A stretch of 64,000 nt of DNA, taken from Zanthoxylum bungeanum (lineage: Eukaryota; Streptophyta; Magnoliopsida; Sapindales; Rutaceae). The stretch lies in NCBI GenBank assembly GCA_019454045.1, contig SKCR01035582.1:16469-80468 (forward strand), given 5' to 3'. Each line of letters begins with the position of its first letter. Positions within the stretch are counted from its first letter, which is position 1. Below the pieces are notes generated by a model, which was not told where the DNA came from, ran no database searches, and saw nothing but the letters and a program-made list of their open reading frames with translations. Below, piece by piece: positions 1-13,395 of this stretch. The position numbers and the translations under genes are program-made.

Positions 1-184
1 TGCAAAAGCTGAAAATGGAGGACACCAAAACTGCCATAGCCGAGCACTCTAGGAGGGAGCTTAAAGTTTTTGTTGTCCATCGCTCGCCTCTACGATCGAT
101 GTAAGTATTCCGAAACTTCTTCGATGTATTCACATGTGTTTATGTTGCTTGATTCGATCCTCGGGACTTAGAAATTTCCCAACA
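1..184 (+). mobile_element. End of a 5' LTR, copia family 1 (cut by window edge)
   Basis: This is the last part of a long terminal repeat whose start lies outside the window. It matches about 7857-8041 base for base apart from scattered substitutions and ends in the usual CA, directly before a tRNA-Met primer-binding site. Comparison with the complete copy at 6040-8041 suggests a full LTR of about 2 kb. It would supply the promoter and 5' end of the element that follows. Confidence 0.85.
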
Positions 185-185
185 A

Positions 186-198
186 TGGTATCAGAGCC
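186..198 (+). other. Primer-binding site, initiator tRNA-Met
   Basis: The 13-mer TGGTATCAGAGCC is complementary to the 3' end of plant initiator tRNA-Met and sits two bases after the LTR. It is the priming site for minus-strand DNA synthesis and fixes both the LTR boundary and the plus-strand orientation. The same sequence recurs at 8043-8055. Confidence 0.93.
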
Positions 199-3057
199 AA
201 TATTGAGCATGAAACTTTTTAGGGTTAAAATTGGGTAAAATGTATTTGAGCATGATTTGATGAAATTGGATGATTGAGTATGCTTAAATGTAGTTTAATT
301 GAAGTTTGATTGGATCAATTTCATGAAAAGTTGTTTGGAACAATTTTCCCCAAAAATCTTGGCTTGGCCGAATGGTTGATGAACCCTAATGTCTTGGAAT
401 TTTTGATTTTTGATTCATTGGATGACTTGAAATCAATTGGGTAATGTTGATTTAATGTTGAATTGGATTTAATTGGATTGAATTCGAATTGGACATTAAA
501 AACCCCTAATTGCCGAGACATGTAGCATGGAAAATGGGTTTGATTTTTGATCAATTGTGTTGGACATTAATTATTGTTAATGAGCATGATTAATTAGGTT
601 AATTGGTGTTTTGGAAATATTGATTTGGGTAATTAATTATGTAATACACTTTGAGTAATTAAATTGTGAAATTGGAATTTTTTTATTTAATTATTTGGGC
701 TTAAATTGGATTTGGGCTTGAAAAGTTTTTATTGGGCTTGGTTGTACCAAGATTGGTTTAGGCAAATTGGTTGGATCCAATTGGGTCCAAAACCACATCC
801 ATAAAGTCGAATTATGAATAATGGACCTTAATGTTTTAATTGGGCCTAATGTGCCTAAATAGATTTCTAGGCTTATGGGGTTATTCCTTGATTGGGCTTT
901 GGTTATGGGTTTGACCCAAGTTGACCAAAAGTCCATGCCTTAAGAAATTAATTAAAAGCCCATTGGACTTTAATTAAATTAACATTGGATGTTAATCGGG
1001 CTTTGAGACCCGTAACGATTAAATTTGGAATTTAAGTCGTAAAGGTTTATTAATAAAGTGTATTATTTAATTTGGAATTAAATAGTGAATTAGTAAAATA
1101 CATATTAAATTGGATTTAATGTTGTAGTTTAATTTAATTCAAGAATTCGTACTTTGAGTACTTATTCGCAAAATGAGTCGGACTCGCGCAAAATCAAATC
1201 GTTGTTTGAACATTAGATGGTCATTAATTATCAGATTAATTAATTGGATTAGATTGATTGATAACATGCTTGTGTGAATACATGGTTGCGATGCATGAAT
1301 AATGTATATCAGATGGATATTAGAAGGGTGGGGCAATTTTTGAAATTGTTGTAATAAATTTAGAATTTATTAATTGGACCTGCGTGTCCAGCCTATTACC
1401 TCCTTACTCTTTGTATTTCTCTTCTCACCTATTCCCCTCAATGTAAATGAGGTTTCTTTAGAAATGTTATGTAACGGGTAGAAGTAATACTTGTGCTAGC
1501 GGGAGAGAGGAAATTGAGAGATTTGATCTAGGATCAATGTGTTAAGTATCCATCCGCATATCATTATTATTTATATGCGCCTTATTATGTGTTTAGAATG
1601 CATGTTTAAGGGTGTATGATGATGAGACCTTAACAAAGATAATAAATTGGTTGCCAATTTGCACGTGAAAAAACCCTCACAAAATTTTAAGCGTTTTTCC
1701 TTCCATTGAGTGATTCTTACTCAAGATCCAAGACTGTCATTGGTTTGTTGGCCAAAGTCAAGGCCTTTGTCCGTCGAGGATGTGTTTGAATCATGAAGGC
1801 TTTTGTTCCATATTGGTGTCTTGTCCAAGTTGTGATTTGTTGGCCAAAGTCAAGTTCACTTCTTGTCCATCGACATTGATTACGAAGCTTTCCATGGTCA
1901 ATGGGTTCCACTTAACTGGGATCACTAAGTTTGTTGTGCCAAAGCCAAGGCTTAGTTGATTCAGAGGAAAAATGTTAGGCAATATATTGGATATATTGGC
2001 ATATATAGGATATATGTTTCGGACTTGGATGTCCCCCTACTGGATCTAGGAATTGGATGGGATCCAATTGATCTTAGAGATCTACCTAGTTAATTATCAT
2101 ACAATTTGTTGGTCAAAGTCAAGATTGTGTGACATTTAACGGGATCCTAACCCACTAGGAAACACAGTTTCCCGAGTACTCGACAGAGGGTTAGAGGCTC
2201 GCCGAAAAATAGTGGGAGGCAAGTATTAAATTTGCAATATTCGTTTAGTAACTTACCATACGCGCTCATAACATATATCATTCGTCGTTAAATAAATTAA
2301 ATGTTAGTTGGACTAATATTTAATCGTTGTTTTAATTAAACAGTTGGACTGTATTCAAACCATTCAATCAATAGTTGATTTTATAATTGGATTATAGTAA
2401 TCAATATAATTGAATTTAATCTATTAAATTATATTTGATTATATAGTTGGACTATAGTAATCATTATAATAAATTGTACCTAAAATTGTTGATTAAATAG
2501 TTGGACTATTAGAATCAAGATAATTGAAAGATTGGTGTTTAAAACAAAATCCTGGGTGAAAAATGTTTTAAACGACTTTAATTTTCAAATTGGGATAAAA
2601 TTTCAGGATGGTCCTGGAAACTAATAAGTTACTTTATTTGATAAAATAACATATTAGGCCTAAGCCCGAAGTTAAGCAAATAGTAGAGCATGAATTTGGA
2701 ATATTCATGTGATGATAACTTTAGTGCTTAATCCATAAGCTTGCCGCATAGACTCCTTAATTTCTTAATCAGAACTAAGGATTAGATCCTTAAAGTATGA
2801 TAATGAAATTGAAGGATCTTCATAGATCTATCTTAGATCTTAGAAGTACATATTGCAATAATAAACTATTGGAGAGTTAATGGCTATACTCAAGGAGTCA
2901 AAGCCAAAGTTTGCAATAAGTCAAGAAGCGCAAGACGCATCTTATTTCGACATTCTAGAATGCCAAGGCTAGGCCGAACGCTTCTGAGTGTGGGAAAAGG
3001 GCAAAGGCAAAATCATTATAATCTTCTGGGAAGACAAAAGACATATCCCAAAATGTC

Positions 3058-3098
3058 TGCCTAAATTGTGGCAAACGGGATCACGGAAGCGTGACTGC
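3058..3098 (+). other. Gag CCHC zinc-knuckle remnant
   Basis: CLNCGKRDHG reads in one frame from 3058. The expected final cysteine (tgc at 3096-3098) appears only after a one-base frame change. With that change the spacing is C-x2-C-x4-H-x4-C, the nucleocapsid knuckle that binds the element RNA. The missing base is a direct sign of decay. Confidence 0.8.
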
Positions 3099-6028
3099 CG
3101 TATGGACAAGGCAGACATGAAGGAATAGAAGACGAGCAAGGCTCTGACTTCAAATATGTTAGTCATAAATATGTTCACTACTAGTATTAAAATTGGATTT
3201 TAGATACTTAGTGTGGTACATAAATATGTACTGATGTGCAGAATCTGCTATGAGCAGGATACTGACTTCAATTGAGATTAATCTGCGAATTGAAAACGGG
3301 ACGAAAGTCGCTGTTTTAACCGTAGAAACCTAAGTTTAGGAACTACCTTTACGGTGTGTACTTAATTAGGAAACTGTTACAATGTAACTTTTGACTAGAT
3401 ACATTATCTCTATATCAGGGTTTAATCCGTTGCGGATGTACCTTTATATTCTTGAACACTAAAGTGTTTTATTATATAAAGATGATATAAAGATAAACAC
3501 ATTAGATGTGAATAACAGAATTTATATTTTGAATATAAATAAATCTCAAACATATAATATGACAAACTAATAGCTCAAACTGATTTGATCAGAAGAAACT
3601 TAAATGTGGCATTGTTGTCTGGGACACAATTAAACAAGACTCGTATATCCACACTTTCGAAGAGTGGATACTAGGACAGATTTGATTCCATTCAAATATG
3701 TCTACGAATATAGTTTATTGGGCAAAGTGCCTAAAACACATTTACTTGGTAAAAATGCAAATGCCAACGATCTATTAGCCCTAGTTCATAGTGAAGCAAG
3801 TGGGCCCATATCTAGCTAGGCTAGAGGTTGATATGAATATTTCGTGACCTTTACGGATGTGGCATCGCGTTATGGTTATGTGTTTCTTTTGAAACATAAA
3901 TCGGAAACTTTTAGAGTTTCGACACGAAGTAGACAAACAGATCGACTAAAGTATTAAACCATCACGGTTAGACCATGATGAAAATACTTAAGCAATAAGT
4001 TTCATATATACTTGAAAGAGTATAGTATTCTTTCAATGAGGACTCCTCCCGGAACACGTCAATCCTGACGGTGTGTCCAAACAGAGAAACCGAATTTTGT
4101 TAGACATGATAAGGTTAATCATGAGTCGCTCTGAGCTACCATTTCCATTAATGAATACGCATTAACAGTGCAGAACTTATTTTGAATAAGGTTCCATACA
4201 AATCTGTTAGACATAATTCATATTAGATATGAACATGAAATAAACTTGGTTTTCACATTCCTCAAGATTTGGGAATGCTATGCATATGTTTGGATGATAC
4301 CAAACTAGAACCCAAATCGGATAAGTGCCTAATAATGGTTATCCTAGGGAAACCAAAGTATAATACTTATACAACTCACAAGAGAACAATTTAATTGTTG
4401 CTCGCCATGCGGTTTTCCTAAGAGGAATACCTATAAGCAGTGGTAAGTGGGAGGAAAGTAAAACACGATGAAAATCGGAGTAATACTATTTCAGGCACCA
4501 AATCTTAATGGAACACAAATAGTTCATCAAGGATGAAACTATACCAATAATCTTCAAATACACAAGAACCGCGTAAGTCGGAGAGAGTCAGGAAACAACC
4601 TGGGGTATGGGTTTCTGATCTCACCTCATAAAGATGTCAATCTTATTGAGGAATACAAACTGACTACGTATGAGGAAGTGATACAGGTATCGACTCCCTA
4701 TTATGGAAAAGTGCCATAAAGTCTGAAATGGATCCATGTATACCAACTATGTTTGGACACTATTTGATGTACCGCAATGCATTGTGCCTATTGGTACTAT
4801 AAGTCTTCAATGAAGACATACATGGAAGGCAACATACCAACGTACTAAGCTAGGCTTGTAGCGAAAAGGTATCGTTATCAACATTGTGTCGATTACGACG
4901 AAACCTTTTTACCTGTTGCCACGATAAATCCATTTGGATAATGCTTGCTAATGCTGCATGTTTCATTCATGAAATAAGGCAGATGTAACGCCAAAATCGC
5001 TTTCCTTAACGGAAACCTTTTGGAGGATGTTTACAACATCCTGACGATTTTTTGTCGTACCATAACTAGCAAACAAGGTTTGCAGGTTATTCGATCCATG
5101 GATGGATTGAAGCAAGTATAGCGTTCTTGGAATTATCGTTTTGATGTAATCATAATGGTATATGATTTAATTCAAAACGAAAATGATTCTTGTGTATAAA
5201 GGGGTTAGTGGGAGCGTACTGACAATGAATGTCTTAAGTAATGATAATATATAATTTCTTGGAAATGATATTCCCATAAATACAATCGGTGAAAGCTTGG
5301 CTTTCGAGAAAATTCTCCGTAGAATTCTTGGGAGAAACAACCTTTATTCTAGGAATAAAGATCTACTGGGATAGATTTAAAGTTGTTGAAACTCTCCGAG
5401 AAATTGTACATTGAATAAATGTACGCGACCTGGTGTCTCATACGCTTTGAGCATATGGATTCACAATCGGGCCAATCCAAGTGATAATCATTGGATTGAT
5501 GTGAAGAACATCATTTAGTATCTCAGAGGAACTAAGGATGTTGTCTTATACTATGGAGAAGGAGAACTGAAGTGACTGGGTTCACTGTTGCAAGTTTCCT
5601 AACTGATAATAACGACTATAAGTCGCAACAATGGTACTACAAAGTTTGAATAACGGAACAGTGAGCCGGAAATCTTCCAAGCAAGATACTGTTGCCAAAT
5701 AAACAACAAAAGTGGATTATTGCTGCTGCTGAGGCAGCAATAGAAGCCTTCTGGATTGATAATAACCTAATTAGATTAGATGTAGTTCTATTAGCAGCTG
5801 AGCTAGGCTACATCACAGGCTAAAGAATTAATGGTCTCATCAACGATCCAGATATATACTTCGATATTTATCTGATTCGTTCCGATCATATATCGTGGCG
5901 ATGTGATGATCGAATAAGTCGTATCAGATGATAATCATGCAAATCCGCTGACGAAAGTCTTTTCTCAGTAATTTGAGCGAACCGTACATAGTTCGGGTGT
6001 AGGACACTCGAGTGACTGGCTATAGGCC

Positions 6029-6039
6029 AAGTGGGAGAT
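6029..6039 (+). other. Polypurine tract, copia family 1
   Basis: The purine-rich string AAGTGGGAGAT lies immediately 5' of the LTR that starts TGTTGGACAG. It is the plus-strand primer and confirms that 6040 starts an LTR belonging to the plus-strand element on its left. The minus-strand copy has the same tract at 15021-15031. Confidence 0.88.
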
Positions 6040-8041
6040 TGTTGGACAGTTATGACCTATAGCGTCACTATTTGTACAAATCATGGTGTTTTTGTACAAA
6101 TTAACTATGTGATAAAGGAAATTGATCTCTTATCATTTATGATTAGATCATCAATGTATAAATGATAGGAGGTCCTTATGATTATTTCCTGGATTGAGAT
6201 GATATGAGACAGTATCAATCCACGAAGGTTTAATCATTAAATGTCCCTAGTCAGAGTATTATCGAGATTGGACATGATAATGCGTAAAAGACTAGTATTA
6301 CACTTGTGCACGTTGTGAGGGCATAACAACATAATTCTCATATATTTGGGTATAAGATACTCATGCAAGTGTAGTATGAGGTTGTGTTTTACCTATGGTA
6401 CGGAAAACAGCTTCGCTCTGGATAGACCCCTCAGAATTCCATTTGTAGTATGACTATGTGTCTATGGAAGTCCGAAATTAGGGTAGATGTATTTGGTCTT
6501 AACCTGAGACTTGCACCGCTAATACTTGCGACAATCAATATACTTTGGTTTTAGGTCGTCCAGGGCTTTAATAGGTTCTGTGTACGCCTCTGCTGGGTAT
6601 ATTGAGAATCGTAGTGTGTTGGGTGTGATGTCAAGACGGAAGTATCACTCCAGTCATAATGGAGATGATGGTCACGTAGGATACGAGACTGGTTCTCTTA
6701 TATGCTGCAGCTATCGGGATATTATGACTAGGTCATGTTTATCCGATTATAGAGACTAGTTACCAGAGATCCGATATGTGCTTCGTACGGGGCAGACACA
6801 TTTCCAGCCCCATGCCTTGCACGTGACATCCTATACTGGATCGAAATACGCAATACTACGTATACTACGCCTGGTATAGATCGTATATTCCTGTAAGGAT
6901 ATTTCTGGAGAATTGGGTAGGCATAGCGCTTTGCTAGAAGCCAACCTTGTCTTGTAAATCGGTACAAACGTAGTACTAGGTACTTACGTGTTCTGATTGT
7001 CCCGACGACCGATTTACTGCCAACATATCCGAGTCTCATGGGTCACTTCCCGAAGATTCACCGATGACGTATGACTCGCACTTTATTATCTGGGATTAAT
7101 TAGATGAGAGAGAAAATTAATCTGGGATTAATTGCGGAGATATTTATCTGGGATAAAATATTATAAAAGAGAGATAACGATTAATTTGAAATTAATCGAT
7201 AAAATAATATATTCGATATATTATACGAAATTGGATTTCGACGCGGAATTGAAATTAGATTTTAATTCGGGCGAACGAGTTAATTTAGAATTAATTCGTT
7301 AGCGATGTGAATAGTGATTTCGCTAGGTTTAATCATTTAATTATGTCGCAACGGAAAATTCGTTAATTTGGAATTAGCGAACCCGAGTCTGGGAATGTTT
7401 GCGAGCGCATTCGCATTTCGAATTCGAGTGCGGCACGCAAGTCACATCAAACGTCAAATCACTAGTCAATCGATTGATGTGACAACTTGTCACTTTTGAT
7501 GTGATTGAATGTAGTTGTTGGAAGTTGTTGATTTGGCTTAATTGCTTTGACTTTTGAAAGCCAAAATTTCGTAAATCAATTAATTGATTTTTGGAAAATC
7601 AATAAGTGTATTAGATACACAATTCTAACCAACCAACACATCTCATTCTCTCCCTTTCTCTTCCTCTCTCTCACGCCCAAATGGGCAGTTTTCTTCTTCT
7701 GGTTTCAGCTCATTGCCGTGAGTCATGGAGAAGCAAAGAGATGATTTTGTTGCAAAATTAAGAGTTCTAGCACACTATGGAGACATACAAAGGTGATAGG
7801 GAAACCCACTTGTGAGCTTGGAATCATCAAACAAAGCTTGGAGCTTGATGGATCATGCAAAAGCCGAAAATGGAGGACACCAAAACTGCCACAGCCGAGC
7901 ACTCTAGGAGGGAGCTTAAAGTTTTTGTTGTCCACCGCATCGCCTCTACTGATCGATGTAAGTATTCCGCAACTTCTTCGATGTATTCACATGTTGTTTC
8001 TATGCTTGATTCGATCCTCGGGACTTAGAGATTTCCCAACA
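6040..8041 (+). mobile_element. Complete LTR, copia family 1 (shared by two tandem internal regions)
   Basis: The 2002-base LTR starts TGTTGG and ends CCCAACA. It follows a polypurine tract on the left and precedes a tRNA-Met primer site on the right, so it is at once the 3' LTR of the first internal region and the 5' LTR of a second, truncated one. It matches the LTRs at 21015-23132 (minus), 13396-15020 (minus) and 34620-36781 (plus). Open frames inside it are shadows in LTR sequence and not genes. Confidence 0.92.
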
Positions 8042-9592
8042 ATGGTATCAGAGCCAATATTGAGCATGAAACTTTTTAGGGTTAAAATTGGGTAAAATAT
8101 ATTTGAGCATGATTTGATGAAATTGGATGATTGAGTATGCTTAAATGTAGTTAATTGAAGTTTGATTGGATCAATTTCATGAAAAGTTGTTTGGAACAAT
8201 TTTCCCCAAAAATCTTGGCTTGGCTGAATGGTTGATGAACCCTAATGTCTTGGAATTTTTGATTTTTGATTCATTGGATGACTTGAAATCAATTGGGTAA
8301 TGTTGATTTAATGTTGAATTGGATTTAATGGATTGAATTCGAATTGGACATTAAAAATCCCTAATTACCGAGACATATAACATGGAAAATGGGTTTGATT
8401 TTTGATCAATTGTGTTGGACATTAATTATTGTTAATGAGCATGATTAATTAGGCTAATTGGTGTTTTGGAAATATTGATTTGGGTAATTAATTATGTAAT
8501 ACACTTTGAGTAATTAAATTGTGAAATTGGAATTTTTGTAATTTAATTATTTGGGCTTAAATTTGATTTGGGCTTGAAAAATTGTTATTGGGCTTGGTTG
8601 TACCAAGATTGGTTTAGGGAAATTGGTTGGATCCAATTGGGCCCAAAACCACATCCATAAAGTCCAATTATGACTAATGGACCTTAATTTTTAATTGGGC
8701 CTAATGGGCCTAAATTGATTTCTAGGCTTATGGGGTTATTCCTTGATTGGGCTTTAGTTATTGGGTTTGACCTAAGTTGACCAAAAGTCCATGCCTTAAG
8801 AAATTAATTAAAAGCCCATTGGACTTTAATTAAATTAACATTGGATGTTAATCGGGCTTTGAGGCCCGTAACGATTAAATTTGGAATTTAAGTCGTAAAG
8901 GTTTATTAATAAAGTGTATTATTTAATTTGGAATTAAATAGTGAATTAGTATTAAATACATATTAAATTGGATTTAATGTTGTAGTTTAATTTAATTCAA
9001 GAATTCGTACTTTGAGTACTTATTCGCAAAACGAGTCGGACTCGCGCAAAATCAAATCGTTGTTTGAACATTGGATGGTCATTAATTATCAGATTAATTA
9101 ATTGGATTAGATTGATTGATAACATGCATGTGTGAATACATGGTTGCGATGCATGAATAATGTATATCATATGGATATTAGAAGGGTGAGGCAATTTTTG
9201 AAATTGTTGTAATAAATTTAGAATTTATTAATTGGACCTGCATGTCCAGCCTATTACCTCCTTACTCTTTGTATTTCTCTTCTCACCTATTCCCCTCAAT
9301 GTAAATGATTTTCTTTAGAAGTGTTATGTAACGGGTAGAAGTAATACTTGTGCTAGCGGGAGAAAGGAAAGGGAGAGATTTGATCTATGATCAATGTGTT
9401 AAGTATCTATCCGCATATCATTATTATTTATTTATATGCACCTTATTATGTGTTTAGAATGCATGTTTAAGGGTGTATGATGATGAGACATTAACAAAGA
9501 TAATAAATTGGTTGCCAATTTGCAATCGAAAAAACCCTCACAAAAAATTAAGCGTTTTTCCTTCCATTGAGTGATTCTTACTCAAGATCCAA
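8042..9592 (+). mobile_element. Truncated second copy of the copia family 1 internal region
   Basis: This stretch repeats 185-1731 nearly base for base (leader region only, no coding domain). It stops abruptly at the sequence gatccaa. After 9592 the DNA switches to an LTR of copia family 2 on the other strand. The gag-pol part and the far LTR are missing, so this is one unit of a tandem array cut by a deletion. Confidence 0.9.
8043..8055 (+). other. Second primer-binding site, initiator tRNA-Met
   Basis: TGGTATCAGAGCC lies two bases after the LTR end at 8041, exactly as at 186-198. Its presence after a 3' LTR is unexpected for a single element. It shows that another internal region starts here. 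Confidence 0.92.
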
Positions 9593-11516
9593 TTATAGGA
9601 GTTATAAGAGTGGTAATAACACTCTAGAATGGAAACAAGTCATCAAATGATAAAATTGATTCAATATTACACTAATATCATCCAATCAAACTTCACACAT
9701 GCATCTAGCCTCCGAATCCATCCTCCAAATCAAAAAGCCCCAAAATCTAAGAAATGAAGAAACCCTAGAACTATTCTAAATATTCAAGAACAAGAAACAA
9801 GCTTTCTAAGTTTAAGTTTATTGAAAATTACCTCAAAATCTTGTAATTTCCTTAAATTTTTTCTTCTTCACTTTCTTCCTTATATCTTCAAGAAAATTTT
9901 AGGAGTTTTCTTTTATGGAGGTGTTCGACCATGGAGCCTTATGGAAGGATAAATAAAATTTTCAACTTAAAAAATCAAGCCAAAACCGACTTAGGGGTAA
10001 AAGAGGGGTATTTTGTTCATTTGGTCAATTAATTTAATTAAATAATGCAAATAAGCTTTAAATTAACAAATCCAATTTGTAAACTTTAAGCTTAATAAAA
10101 TCATGCCACATGTAACCAATAATAATCAAACTTATTACATAATAATTATGTAATATTGATATAATTTAATTATCAAGATATTTAACATTTAAATACCTAA
10201 ATAATTAATTAATGCGATTATTATTATATATGTATTTTTATTTACATTAAATAACAAATATATATATTAATGTCATGTGTCAAAGTCTCATTTGATAATT
10301 AATTAATATGTATCAAATCAAATTTTGTATCAAATACAAATACACATTAATTATTAATTGACTGAAATGCCCCTAATGCATGTATTTTCGTTTAACCATT
10401 TAAACGACTCAAATTAACTCATTTAATTCGGTGAAGTGTTATGAATAATCTATATTATTCATAACGTGTTGTCCTAGTGCTCAACGAGTATACTTTATAT
10501 TGTGGGACTCTCTAAGTTTAGGTTTATCCGTCACAGAATCCAATTTCGTGTCCATAATCCACCCACTCATGAATTATGACGACCACAGATAATCTCGCTA
10601 AACTATGCAAGTCAAAGTCATTACATACGTATAATCCATCCGTCACAAGTTATCCATATTATACCTAGGATATAGATAAGAACGTCAAATACTTATAGTA
10701 TAATATAATCGACTTTCAAATTTACGATCTTTAAATAACACTTGGAACTCGCTTCCGAAGTTATACCACGACCATGGATTTATTAGATCGCAAACACGTG
10801 TAGGATACATATGCCCTGTACACAGGACTGACGGATTCTATCTTGATACGCACTGGATATCATGAGCATCAGTCCACACCCAACGAACAGGCGGAGGTCT
10901 GATCTAAATAGAGCAGTGACGTGTCTGCCATCAAAGTATGAAGGATAACTTATATATCCATTGTGGCATCTCAAGTCGAAGGACCACTATGCTCGCTCAA
11001 CTCGAGAAGATTCCTATTGACGTTGGTGTACCATCTATTAGGAAATCTTTAGTGAGTCGTTCAGTGTTTATCAAATAAACACCTACATGTCTATACGAGT
11101 CTCCCGAGACTCATGGTTCATTGGGATAAACCATCGGACCAAGTCATGATATACGACATGTATTGCTCTCAACGGATTTTGCTAACTGACCCGTGTTAGT
11201 AAATTTTGACCATGAACTTTATTTAAGGATATACAACTTATAATGACGCTTCCCAATGTCAATTACAAACTACGTTGTAACTACCTACTACATTGTAAAT
11301 CCTAGGGTCTTTGTCTATTATACATGAATCATTAAATCAGATTTAGTTACAATCTAATCATAATTATATATCTAATTGTAATTAGATCGAATATGTATAT
11401 AAAGGACAAGAGGTACTACCATTAAATAAGTAATATTATGGAAAAAGAAATTATTCGTATTCATGAATTGGACATAAATACTATCCGGATTGGCACTCCG
11501 AGCACCAACACTAACA
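9593..11516 (-). mobile_element. 3' LTR of minus-strand copia family 2 element, left end truncated
   Basis: Read on minus it starts TGTTAGTGTTGGTGCTCGG at 11516 and aligns along its length with the 5' LTR at 28617-30549. A polypurine tract sits just upstream on minus (11517-11527). The 5' LTR continues about 600 bases further than this copy, so the 3' part of this LTR was lost at the 9592/9593 junction. The small minus-strand frame near 10783-10974 recurs in the other LTR and is LTR sequence rather than a gene. Confidence 0.88.
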
Positions 11517-13395
11517 ATTTCTCCCACTTGCTCTAGTGCCAATCCACGGTATCATATACACATCTCATTGTGTATCATATACACATGGCCCTCAAGAGCT
11601 CACCTAGCACTCAAAAGGTAGGCACTCAAAAGGTAGGCAACAACAAGTAAACCGGATAACATATTGAGTCTGTCCAACAAACCCAATCGTGTCCCTTAGC
11701 CATCATCATTCATATTTTATGGAACTCAAGTTCGACATTAATATGACTCAGATGCGATATTAATATTGTGTTACAGTTACTGAGTTGTCTATGTATTTAG
11801 AAATGAAATCCAAATATTATGAGACAACCGCAAACACAACACTAATATCAAAGCTTCTAATTTATAAGGTCACTATGCAACTTCATAAGTCAATACTTCA
11901 TAAGTTACAACTAATTCCACTTACACAGTAGAATCATTCGTGACACTCCCACTGCATCTTTTCTGACTCTATATGACGTAGACTGTCTAACATCATAATT
12001 AGACTAAAAACTAATTTGATCCTAATGATTGCGGATTATATTCTCCATGAATAAGAAACTCATTTTTAATATCTCAAAGATAACAAAGAACATGTTTCAA
12101 GACACATCCTATGGCCTACAGCATATCAAATAATTTGTAACAGTTACAATTAAATTGATATCTTTAACGTACATAATATATTATTCATTATGCTATCATC
12201 CTATAATGCATAAGATTGATTAGATATTCTAATCAATTTCTCTTTCGACTAAGGAATCATCATTTACAAAATAAAAATAATATATACAAGAGACACACTA
12301 ACTGTCAAACAGTTATCCTAATTGTCACACAGATAGTCTTGCTGTGTCCTTTATTAGATTATATCTAATGCACGACTAATGTGAGTATCTCACAAGTCTC
12401 TTAGTTTTATATCATATATGAAACTTTATATCAAATATAATAGAGACTACTCCCACTGTTTTCATGGAGAAAAAATACTTAGGTAAACTTTTTACCTGAC
12501 AAACATTTCATTATTACATTAATAATGACAATGCCGTTGGGATATATAACACTAGAAAGAAATTTGTACGCTCCCACTAACCCTACTATCACATATATAT
12601 TCTCTATGCTTTGATAAAATCAGACAATCTGATAGTTATCAAAATTAGAGAACATAAATTTCCGGAAAGCTCACTTAAGTCTACAATAGGCTCTATAAGC
12701 TAGTATATCAAACTGTGATCTTAGCAGAATACAAACTCTAAAGCCATTCTAGAATGAACTCTTCAAACAAAGAAACCACAACGGATTTCTCATTCGAAGA
12801 AACCATTCAGGAACGCCGATTTGTATTATTTAGCCAAAATACATAGTTTAATATCAACATTAACCAATATATCCTTAATTGTTCAAATAGTGTGACTAGA
12901 GACAATTTTTCTCAGAATCTACAATATATTGCTGAGTATAACCTTTCTAACTGTCATATTATAAAGGTCAAACCTTTAACAAGCTCATTTTGCTTTTGCT
13001 GCGCAAACAATTTGCACATTTTATGAACGATTCATAACGAAAACTTAATCAAGTTCAAAACTTGATCGTAGTAAGCTACGAACAATCTTAGATCTATGTT
13101 TCAATGCTAACTTCCGAAATCAATATCAGATATCGCTCCCACTATAAGTTATAGGATAATTTTCTTCGATAAGAAAACAACAGAACCATTAAGTATCAAA
13201 TACTACGCTAATGATTCTGATATCCTATTGGACTTATATTGAATCTTTCTAAGGGTCATTTCATCTTATTAATTATGTAGTTCCATTATAGTTTATCACT
13301 CTCACATTTGACTTCAATAAGTCAAGTCTTTTCTATAATTGTCAACATCCGATGTTACACACCAAATAATAAAATAATTTTTTTACTCGGGATCG
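11517..13395 (-). pseudogene. Degenerate 3' part of copia family 2 pol (RT/RNase H side)
   Basis: The internal region of the minus-strand host element starts at the polypurine tract (11517-11527, gtgggagaaat on minus) and extends right until the younger element at 13396. It is the reverse complement of 53441-55049 with many substitutions. Blocks such as the GTTAGTGGGAGCGTAC-type segment near 12570-12600 correspond to the stretch after the RT core in copia elements. No frame is open for more than about 60 residues. The rest of this internal region resumes at 23138. Confidence 0.78.
13391..13395. repeat. Target-site duplication gatcg (left copy)
   Basis: The five bases gatcg lie immediately left of the LTR that begins at 13396, and the same five follow the other LTR at 23133-23137. 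The exact match shows that 13396-23132 inserted as a unit and has not been rearranged at its ends. Confidence 0.95.

Larger units (their letters stand above)
185..6039 (+). pseudogene. Degenerate Ty1/copia gag-pol internal region, family 1
   Basis: This is the internal region of a copia element, heavily broken by stops and frameshifts so that no frame exceeds about 100 residues. The first 2 kb is an AT-rich leader without recognisable protein. A Gag CCHC zinc knuckle is at 3058-3098: C, C and H read in one frame and the last C needs a one-base shift. Integrase follows (about 3720-4160), with a GKxPKTH... start, an FTDVASRYGYVFLLKH block near 3850 and a TPPGT motif near 4040. RT follows (about 4570-5300), with KARLVAK near 4847, AFLNGNLLEDVY near 5000 and GLKQ near 5110. 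RNase H is about 5570-5990, including SSKQDTVAK. The order integrase before RT defines copia. The copy cannot encode proteins. Confidence 0.9.

Noticed and set aside
7793..8095. A 100-residue plus frame near the end of the family 1 LTR
   Set aside because: It crosses the LTR end and the primer-binding site and is not kept in the other LTR copies.
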